Below are positions 52,805 to 58,198 of a DNA stretch of 58,198 bases, one piece after another (the stretch's first letter is position 1; every line of letters starts with the position of its first letter). The stretch is from Clostridia bacterium (lineage in GTDB: Bacteria > Bacillota > Clostridia > Oscillospirales > Acutalibacteraceae), in assembly GCA_029226955.1 (NCBI GenBank), contig JAQXZA010000050.1, forward strand, positions 1-58,198, given 5' to 3'. Under the pieces are notes generated by a model. That model saw only the letters and a list, made by a program, of their open reading frames with translations, made no database searches and was not told the DNA's origin. The translations under genes and the position numbers were made by a program.

Positions 52805-53992
52805 ATGGCAATAAAAAACTTTTTTGGTGCGATTGCTGATTACATAAAACGCACCGACAAAATATTCTGGCTTTTAACGCTCACAGCGTCTTTTTATGGC
52901 TTTTGCCTTATTGCAAGCCAGCAGCGTGACGGAAACGTAAATTTTCTTAAAACTCAGATTATGGCGGTTGCTATCGGATATATTGCCGCAATAATCATTT
53001 CTGTGGTTGACTACAATTTTCTTGCAAAATTCTGGTGGTTGTTTGCGGGTATTTCTCTTGCCCTGACGATAGCGGTATTTTTCATAGGAATGCAAGTCAG
53101 CGGAACTGATGATGTCGGCTGGATAAAATTGCCCGGCGGAATTACGTTTCAGCCGTCCGAACTTACCAAAATATGCTTTATACTGACGTTTTCAAAGCAC
53201 CTTGCCTGCCTTACGGAAATAAACAAACTGCACAGCTTTATCGGTGTTATTTCGCTTGTTGCACACGCAGCAATTCCGATTGGACTTATACATTTACAGG
53301 GTGATGACGGTGCGGCACTGGTGTTTGCGTTTATGTTCATTATTATGACATTTGTTGCCGGAGTACAGTTGAGATATTTTATTATACTGTTTTCCGCAAT
53401 AATATGTGCCATACCTTTTATATGGTTAAAGATAATGAATGACGACCAGAAAAATCGTTTGCTTGTGCTTTTCGGTTCGGACGACACGAATTTTCAGACA
53501 TACGGCTGGCAACAGTATCAGGGCAAAGTATCAATAGCGTCGGGCGGATTTTTCGGAAAAGGATATTACAATGGCCCACGTGTCGAAAAAGATATGGTGC
53601 CTTATCAGGAAAACGACTTTATATTTACCGTTGCCGGTGAGGAACTGGGATTTATCGGTTGTGTAGCAATTTTACTTCTGTTTGTTCTCATACTTTTCAA
53701 AGTATTACGCACATCATCACAGGCGTGTAATCCTCTCGGCAAAAATATATGCACAGGCTTTTTCGCTTTAATATGTGTTCAGGTTATAATAAATCTCGGA
53801 ATGGTACTCGGACTTTTGCCTGTTGTCGGAATTACGCTGCCGTTTTTCAGTTCAGGCGGTTCGTCGGTTGCCTGTCTGTATCTCGGAGTAGGTCTTGTGC
53901 AGAGCGTTTATATGCACCCCACTGACTCAGAGGACAAACCCGTCAAAGTCGAAATCTCCAAAACCATTCAGGGCAGCATATTTGCACCGTGA
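52805..53992 (+). CDS. rodA: Rod-shape-determining SEDS protein RodA
   Basis: 395 residues from ATG 52805 (GAAAGGAAA upstream). About ten membrane helices. SEDS signatures: GGITFQPSELTKICFILTFSKHL, DDGAALVFAFMFIIMTFVAG, the glycosyltransferase-loop SIASGGFFGKGYYNGP, and PYQENDFIFTVAGEELGFIG, then VGITLPFFSSGGSS. Peptidoglycan glycosyltransferase of the elongation machinery; a FtsW or SpoVE relative is possible, but the YQENDFIFTVAGEE form favours RodA. The cognate PBP2 is not in the window. A B-type repeat begins at the base after the stop. Confidence 0.92.
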   Translation: MAIKNFFGAIADYIKRTDKIFWLLTLTASFYGFCLIASQQRDGNVNFLKTQIMAVAIGYIAAIIISVVDYNFLAKFWWLFAGISLALTIAVFFIGMQVSGTDDVGWIKLPGGITFQPSELTKICFILTFSKHLACLTEINKLHSFIGVISLVAHAAIPIGLIHLQGDDGAALVFAFMFIIMTFVAGVQLRYFIILFSAIICAIPFIWLKIMNDDQKNRLLVLFGSDDTNFQTYGWQQYQGKVSIASGGFFGKGYYNGPRVEKDMVPYQENDFIFTVAGEELGFIGCVAILLLFVLILFKVLRTSSQACNPLGKNICTGFFALICVQVIINLGMVLGLLPVVGITLPFFSSGGSSVACLYLGVGLVQSVYMHPTDSEDKPVKVEISKTIQGSIFAP

Positions 53993-54024
53993 ACAGTGTG
54001 GAGAGTGGAGTGTGGAGTTGATGT
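53993..54024 (+). repeat. GAGTGGA/GTGTGGA heptamer repeat, copy B3
   Basis: ACAGTGTGGA then GAGTGGA, GTGTGGA, ending GTTGATGT; it starts at the base after the rodA stop codon. Confidence 0.9.
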
Positions 54025-54042
54025 AGCGGTGGTTCTCATAAC

Positions 54043-54078
54043 AACTCCACTCTCCACTCTTCACACTCCACTCTGAAT
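54043..54078 (-). repeat. GAGTGGA heptamer repeat, copy B4
   Basis: On the minus strand: TTCAGAGTGGA, GTGTGAA, GAGTGGA, GAGTGGA, ending GTTG. It overlaps the dehydrogenase gene and supplies its final residues QSGV and the TGA stop. It faces copy B3 only about 20 bases away, in opposite orientation. Confidence 0.9.
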
Positions 54079-55017
54079 TAAGTTAGTTGGTTTGTTGTTG
54101 AGGAAGTTCTGGATATTTGTTTCAACAATGCTGATAAGACGGTTTATTGTTTCAACGGGCGACCAAGCTATGTGAGGGGTTATTGTGAGGTTTTTTACGC
54201 CGTAAAGAACACAATCCTCACGCATTGGTTCAACCGTGATTGTGTCTATTGCCGCACCGCCGATAAGGTTGTTTTCAAGTGCGTTTCTGAGTGCGTTTTC
54301 GTCAACAACTCCCCCACGTGCCGTATTGATGAAAAATGAATTTTTCTTGAATTTTGCGAAAGTTTCATCATTGAACATAAGTTCCGATTCGGAATTAAGC
54401 GGACAATGCACCGTCACAATATCGGAATTTTTCAACAGTTCATCAAGTGAAACAAATTTTACTGTCGGGTCATTTTGCGGTGTACGTGTGTTTACAAGCA
54501 CATTCATTGAAAATGCGTCTGCGATTTTTGCAACGGCTTTTCCTATACTGCCATAGCCGATTATGCCTATTGTTTTGTCGGCTATTTCGTGGCTTTCATA
54601 GACCATAGGTGAAAAAACATCTGATTTTTTCCAGCCGCCGTTTCGCACAAATGTGTTGTAATCATTCACTTTGCTGAAATGATTGAGTATAAGTGCAAAG
54701 GTGTGTTGTGCTACTGCATTTGTCGAGTAACTTCCGGCATTGCATACGGCTATATTGTGCTTTGTGGTGTATTCAATGTCAATGTTGTTGTAGCCTGTTG
54801 CAAAAAGACCGATATATTTAAGGTTTTCTGCCGTTTTCATTGAGTCAGCCGTAAGAAGTGTTTTGTTGCATATTACCATATCGGCATTATGTATTCTCTG
54901 TTGTACTTCATCAGGCTTTGTTGACGGATAAAGCGTTATGTCGCCGAATTTTTTGAACACATCAAAAGTTGATATGTCGTTTGAAACTGTTTTGTAATCT
55001 GTAATTACTATGTTCAT
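54061..55017 (-). CDS. D-2-hydroxyacid dehydrogenase (hydroxypyruvate/glycerate type)
   Basis: 318 residues from ATG 55017 (AAAGGGGG upstream). NAD-binding TIGIIGYGSIGKAVAKIADAF, catalytic Arg in INTARGGVVDENAL, Glu in ITVEPM and His in TPHIAWSPVETINR. Best guess glycerate dehydrogenase/hydroxypyruvate reductase; lactate dehydrogenase is less likely because the active-site HIAWSP form is of the HprA type. The C-terminal QSGV and stop come from the B4 repeat. Single gene. Confidence 0.88.
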   Translation of the reverse strand: MNIVITDYKTVSNDISTFDVFKKFGDITLYPSTKPDEVQQRIHNADMVICNKTLLTADSMKTAENLKYIGLFATGYNNIDIEYTTKHNIAVCNAGSYSTNAVAQHTFALILNHFSKVNDYNTFVRNGGWKKSDVFSPMVYESHEIADKTIGIIGYGSIGKAVAKIADAFSMNVLVNTRTPQNDPTVKFVSLDELLKNSDIVTVHCPLNSESELMFNDETFAKFKKNSFFINTARGGVVDENALRNALENNLIGGAAIDTITVEPMREDCVLYGVKNLTITPHIAWSPVETINRLISIVETNIQNFLNNKPTNLIQSGV

Positions 55018-55196
55018 ATTATTGCCCCCTTTTGTCTTATTCAATTATATAACAAAATAATGAATTTTGCACGGGTTTACTGTATTTTTTTCAAGTTTAT
55101 ATTTACAATCATTTAACAGCAGAATAATATTTATTTTTTATAGTTATTTTATAATAATGACATAAAATACACAATATCTTGACAGGAGTGTTAAGT

Positions 55197-57344
55197 ATGA
55201 AACCAAAAAGTGCTTTAAGAAAAAGAATAGTTATTGCATTACTTTGTACATCAATTATAGGAACAATTCTGCTGACAGGCTGTAATCAACAAGCCGTAAC
55301 ATCTGACAAAACATCTTCTGCACCGTCCTCTGTTGTGACTTCTTCTGAAAATTCTGCACAAAATTCCGACAACACAAACAACACTGTACATTATTCTGAA
55401 AGTTCAAATTCTACCGTAGCTTTTGAAGATGATGACCTCAATCTGTCCTATGACGAAAACAATGCAACAAAAATTAAACTCAGTTCATCATCAGCGGAAA
55501 TATCGGGAAAAGGTGCGTCAGTCAAAGACTCAACAATTACAATCTCGTCAGCCGGCACGTATATTATCAGCGGTACTGCCGACAACTGTCAGATTGAAAT
55601 AAATGCCGGAAAGAATGATGTTGTAAAACTCGTTCTCGACAATGCCTCACTCACAAGCAAAACTGCACCGGCAATTTATTCATCAAAAGCCAAAAAGACA
55701 ATTATCCTCCTCCCCGACGGAACATCAAGCACACTCTCTGACGGAAAGGACTATTTCACTGAAACATCTTCTGACAGTTCAGACACAAGCGAAACTGACA
55801 ATTCCAGTCAGCCAAATGCCGCTTTGTACTGTCAGGACGATTTAACTATTCTCGGAAACGGCACACTCACCGTCAACGGAAACGCACACAACGGCATAAC
55901 AAGCAAGGATATTCTCCGTATAACATCAGGCACAATCAATGTAAATTCAAAAAATCACGGAATTACAGGCAAGGACAATCTTGCAATAGAGGGCGGCACT
56001 TTAAAAATAACAAGCGGCGGTGACGGTATCCGTTCAACATACGACAAAACCGACGACAGTTCAAAAGGACACATTTTTATTGAAAATGCCGACATAAATA
56101 TAACATCACAGAATGACGGTATTCAAGCTGAAAAAAATCTTATAATAAACAGCGGAACATTCAATATTAAAACAGGTGACGGTGCTGAAAGCAGTTCTGC
56201 AAAGGCTAATTCATCAACGAATAACAGCGGTTTTCACGGATTTCCGAACAATACCCAGATAAGCGACAGTTCAACATCTGTAAGTCAGAAAGGGCTTAAA
56301 TCGGGCAGTGAAACCACAATAAATAACGGAACATTTACTCTTGATACCTATGACGACGCAATTCATACAAAAGGAAATATTACAATAACAGGCGGAACTT
56401 TTGACATCAAAACAGGTGATGACGCTGTTCACGCTGATGATACATTATTGATTAAGAACGGCACTGTTACAATTTCACAGTCTTATGAAGGTCTTGAAGC
56501 TACTACCGTTAATATTACAGGCGGTAGTGTTGATATTAAAGCAAGCGACGACGGAATAAATTCTGCCGGCGGAAACGATTCAAGCGGATTTGGCGGATTT
56601 GGCGGTCGTCCACAGGATAAATTTATGAATCAGAACAGCACTGATAATCAGACTGAAACAGACGACACAAAACAATCATCTATGACAATCAGCGGCGGCA
56701 CAATATATGTTAATGCTGACGGTGACGGCATTGACTCAAACAACAAAATTTTAATAAGCGGCGGTACTATCGTAATTAACGGCACAACATCAGGCGGCAA
56801 CGGTATAATCGACCACGACGGCGATTGTGAAATAACAGGCGGTACGCTTATCGGTTCGGGTACTTATGATATGCTTGAAATGCCCGAAAGCACCTCAACA
56901 CAAAATTCCGTTGCAATTATGATGACCGAAAAACAAAAAGCCGACACACCTGTTTATATTGCCGACAGTCAGGGTAATATTCTTGTGCTTATGTCACCAC
57001 AAAAAGATTACAGTTGTATTGTGTTCAGTTCGCCACAGCTTAAAACAGGCGAAACCTACACCGTATATGTCGGCGGAACGGCAAGCGGTGAATCAACAAA
57101 CGGCTATTACACTCAGACAAGCATAAAAGACGGCACTAAATATACAGAATTTACCATTTCCGAGCCTGTAACTTATGTAAACGAAAACGGTGTTACAACA
57201 TATTCAGGTATGGGCGGCGGAAAAGGCAACAGACAGCCTATGTCCCCTGACGGCACTAAACCTGATATGCCAGACGGCGACAGACCCGAAATGCCCGACA
57301 ATCCCCCTGTTCCCCCGACAAACGCTGAAACCAACAACGTATAA
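55197..57344 (+). CDS. Large surface lipoprotein with beta-helix carbohydrate-binding-type domain (DUF4353-like)
   Basis: 715 residues from ATG 55197 (AGGAGTG upstream). Lipoprotein signal with lipobox LLTGC, then a Ser/Asn/Thr-rich linker to about 70. From about 75 to 600 the chain is rungs of a beta-helix with repeated short units (ITITGGTFDIKTGDDAVHADD, MTISGGTIYVNADGDGIDSN, ISGGTIVINGTTSGGNGI), rich in GG-T and DGI. The C-terminal tail is Pro/Asp/Gly-rich (PDMPDGDRPEMPDNPPVPP). This matches the family annotated as carbohydrate-binding domain-containing proteins of gut Clostridia. Likely binds or scaffolds polysaccharide at the surface; a spore-coat-related role has also been suggested for neighbours of such proteins. 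No glycosidase is adjacent. Confidence 0.8.
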   Translation: MKPKSALRKRIVIALLCTSIIGTILLTGCNQQAVTSDKTSSAPSSVVTSSENSAQNSDNTNNTVHYSESSNSTVAFEDDDLNLSYDENNATKIKLSSSSAEISGKGASVKDSTITISSAGTYIISGTADNCQIEINAGKNDVVKLVLDNASLTSKTAPAIYSSKAKKTIILLPDGTSSTLSDGKDYFTETSSDSSDTSETDNSSQPNAALYCQDDLTILGNGTLTVNGNAHNGITSKDILRITSGTINVNSKNHGITGKDNLAIEGGTLKITSGGDGIRSTYDKTDDSSKGHIFIENADINITSQNDGIQAEKNLIINSGTFNIKTGDGAESSSAKANSSTNNSGFHGFPNNTQISDSSTSVSQKGLKSGSETTINNGTFTLDTYDDAIHTKGNITITGGTFDIKTGDDAVHADDTLLIKNGTVTISQSYEGLEATTVNITGGSVDIKASDDGINSAGGNDSSGFGGFGGRPQDKFMNQNSTDNQTETDDTKQSSMTISGGTIYVNADGDGIDSNNKILISGGTIVINGTTSGGNGIIDHDGDCEITGGTLIGSGTYDMLEMPESTSTQNSVAIMMTEKQKADTPVYIADSQGNILVLMSPQKDYSCIVFSSPQLKTGETYTVYVGGTASGESTNGYYTQTSIKDGTKYTEFTISEPVTYVNENGVTTYSGMGGGKGNRQPMSPDGTKPDMPDGDRPEMPDNPPVPPTNAETNNV

Positions 57345-57385
57345 TTAAGTCAAGCCGATAAATATTGATATTCAGAATTTTACTG

Positions 57386-57413
57386 TTGACAAAGCATTTA
57401 AACCCTGTATAAT
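57386..57413 (+). promoter_or_regulatory. Promoter of the small basic protein gene
   Basis: TTGACA (57386-57391), 16-base spacer, TATAAT (57408-57413). Confidence 0.75.
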
Positions 57414-57471
57414 ATAATTACAAAATCAACAAACGGTTTTGAATATCAATATTAAAGCGAGGCTGAATTTT

Positions 57472-57651
57472 ATGGAAAAGTATGTACCTTTCTGCAAAAT
57501 GTCCAAAAAACAGCAAAAGGAACTCAACCGCCAGAAACGCACCTTATGGAATGTCAATCCCATAACACGCAAAACCGAAAACAAAAAAATATACAACAGA
57601 AAAAAATCTCATCTGAACGACTATGATAATTCAGGTGAGATTTTTTTTTAG
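57472..57651 (+). CDS. Small conserved basic protein
   Basis: 59 residues from ATG 57472 (GCGAGG upstream). Begins EKYVPFCKMSKKQQKELN and carries WNVNPITRKTENKKIYNRKK, a layout I recall as a conserved short hypothetical protein of Clostridia that normally stops near the NRKK segment. Very basic, so RNA or nucleoid binding is possible but unproven. The last 13 codons run through the hairpin and T-run of an intrinsic terminator, giving the tail SGEIFF, and the TAG stop overlaps the first unit of heptamer repeat B5. Confidence 0.72.
   Translation: MEKYVPFCKMSKKQQKELNRQKRTLWNVNPITRKTENKKIYNRKKSHLNDYDNSGEIFF
57599..57650 (+). terminator. Intrinsic terminator embedded in the end of the small protein gene
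   Basis: AAATCTCATCTGAA ... TTCAGGTGAGATTT followed by TTTTTT. The T-run encodes the final Phe codons. Confidence 0.85.
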
Positions 57652-57686
57652 AGTGGAGTGTGGAGAGTGGAGTGTGGAGTTGATGT
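57649..57686 (+). repeat. GAGTGGA/GTGTGGA heptamer repeat, copy B5
   Basis: TA then GAGTGGA, GTGTGGA, GAGTGGA, GTGTGGA, ending GTTGATGT. Its unit array is identical to copy B2 and it sits directly on the terminator T-run. Confidence 0.92.
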
Positions 57687-57699
57687 GACGATTAGTTTG

Positions 57700-58040
57700 T
57701 GCGTGTAGCGTTTTTTCAAAAATATGGGGCAATTCTTTGCTGATTTGGGGCATTTTTTGAACGATTTGGGGCACTTCCTTAAAGCGACTGATATACCCGA
57801 AAGCCGCATAAATACTATGTTTTTTTAATAATATACTTAAATATGTAGCACTTCTTTTTAATATTTAAAGAAAGAAAAAAATAAAAAATAATAATATTAT
57901 TATATATGGAAATACTCAAAAAATGCAAGAAATGCCCCAAAATCGCTGAAACCCGCATAAACACTGACTTTTTCGTGTAGCACTTCTGAAAAAGAAATGC
58001 CCCATACTGCCCCAGAACCCATAAAAACGCTACACGGATA
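57700..58040. repeat. Repeat-dense noncoding element with terminal inverted copies
   Basis: About 340 bases without a credible gene. Outer inverted copies: GTGTAGCGTTTTT near 57705 and AAAAACGCTACAC at 58023-58035. Inside, GGGGCA occurs three times pointing right (about 57726-57771) and GCCCC/TGCCCC three times in the opposite sense (about 57932-58013). A direct repeat CCGCATAAA ... TGTAGCACTTCT recurs at 57804-57855 and 57953-57988. Nature unknown: a mobile-element remnant, a binding-site cluster or a structured RNA. Confidence 0.6.
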
Positions 58041-58054
58041 TTCTCAAAAAACAG

Positions 58055-58082
58055 TTGAAAAGCCATAAAACAGTGATATAAT
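58055..58082 (+). promoter_or_regulatory. Promoter of the gene leaving the window
   Basis: TTGAAA (58055-58060), 16-base spacer, TATAAT (58077-58082), about 70 bases before the start codon. Confidence 0.65.
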
Positions 58083-58152
58083 TTATTTAAATACAAATTC
58101 TGAAAGCAAGTAAAGTTTTATATTATGTGCCAATATCAAAGGAATGATTATT

Positions 58153-58198
58153 ATGAATTTACTTGATTACTTATGGAAAAAAGTTGATATTGAATGTT
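58153..58198 (+). CDS. Start of an unidentified gene, cut by the window end
   Basis: ATG 58153 with AAAGGAATG nine bases upstream and a good promoter. Only 15 residues are visible (MNLLDYLWKKVDIEC). Too short to identify. Confidence 0.5.
   Translation, partial: MNLLDYLWKKVDIEC

Noticed and set aside
24711-57686. Possible CRISPR arrays at the heptamer repeats
   Set aside because: Units are 7 bases, contiguous, with no unique spacers and no cas genes in the window.
57700-58040. Insertion sequence
   Set aside because: There are inverted terminal copies, but no transposase and no visible target duplication; kept only as an unexplained repeat element.
57815-58096. 93-codon minus-strand frame over the repeat-dense element
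   Set aside because: Low-complexity Phe/Ile/Lys composition, no ribosome site, and it is created by the AT-rich repeats; no family resemblance.

Overview
The window looks like a chromosomal segment from an AT-rich, Gram-positive, anaerobic member of the Clostridia, most plausibly an Oscillospiraceae/Ruminococcus-type gut bacterium. The grounds are a complete spoIIIAA-AH cluster (endospore lineage), T-box leaders in front of alaS and the trp operon, the Firmicute-type order rplS-lepB-rbgA-rnhB-yraN, formate-tetrahydrofolate ligase, rubrerythrin and strong AGGAGG-type ribosome binding sites. The taxon is an inference; no rRNA gene is present. I see no tRNA, rRNA, CRISPR array, transposase or prophage gene.

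Layout. 1-3.5 kb: 5' part of a very large three-module CbxX/CfxQ-type AAA ATPase gene, cut by the window edge. 3.5-6.8 kb: membrane hydrolase, SEC-C methionine aminopeptidase, bactofilin-like protein, APH-fold kinase. 7-9.4 kb: two-gene amino-acid ABC importer with a fused binding protein/permease. 9.7-10.7 kb: nitroreductase divergent from an HxlR regulator. 10.9-11.3 kb: a type I toxin-antitoxin locus with a 30-residue membrane peptide and a convergent antisense RNA. 11.4-13.4 kb: lipoprotein, unknown protein, flavodoxin-like reductase. 13.5-23.3 kb (minus): alaS with T-box and trpEGDCFBA with Trp T-box. 23.4-28.3 kb (minus): MoeB/ThiF-like enzyme, rpiB, tsaB, tsaE, fhs, rubrerythrin. 28.6-29.9 kb: TIM-barrel isomerase-like protein and nrdR. 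29.9-31.6 kb: secreted C39-peptidase-like/SH3/repeat protein. 31.8-36.9 kb: spoIIIAH to spoIIIAA (minus). 37-41.6 kb (plus): TPR-SUFU-DUF2185 protein, TtcA-like enzyme, EamA transporter, HD protein, GNAT. 41.8-52.5 kb (minus): clpX, clpP, tig; phosphoesterase, thrC, dipeptidase; yraN, rnhB, rbgA; two signal peptidases plus a catalytically dead paralogue; rplS. 52.8-58.2 kb: rodA, a 2-hydroxyacid dehydrogenase, a large carbohydrate-binding-type lipoprotein, a small basic protein, a repeat-dense noncoding stretch and the start of one more gene.

Most of the content is ordinary housekeeping DNA. The least expected signals are: (i) the type I toxin locus, in which toxin mRNA and antisense RNA have near-identical promoters and 5' ends arranged as an inverted duplication; (ii) two families of heptamer tandem repeats, TAATGCG-type and GAGTGGA/GTGTGGA-type, with eight copies placed at gene 3' ends in sense orientation, three of which supply the last residues and stop codon of unrelated proteins; (iii) the triple-AAA protein; (iv) the dead signal-peptidase paralogue; (v) the repeat-dense region at 57.7-58.04 kb.

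Start codons were chosen by ribosome binding site and family alignment from memory; no database search was possible.
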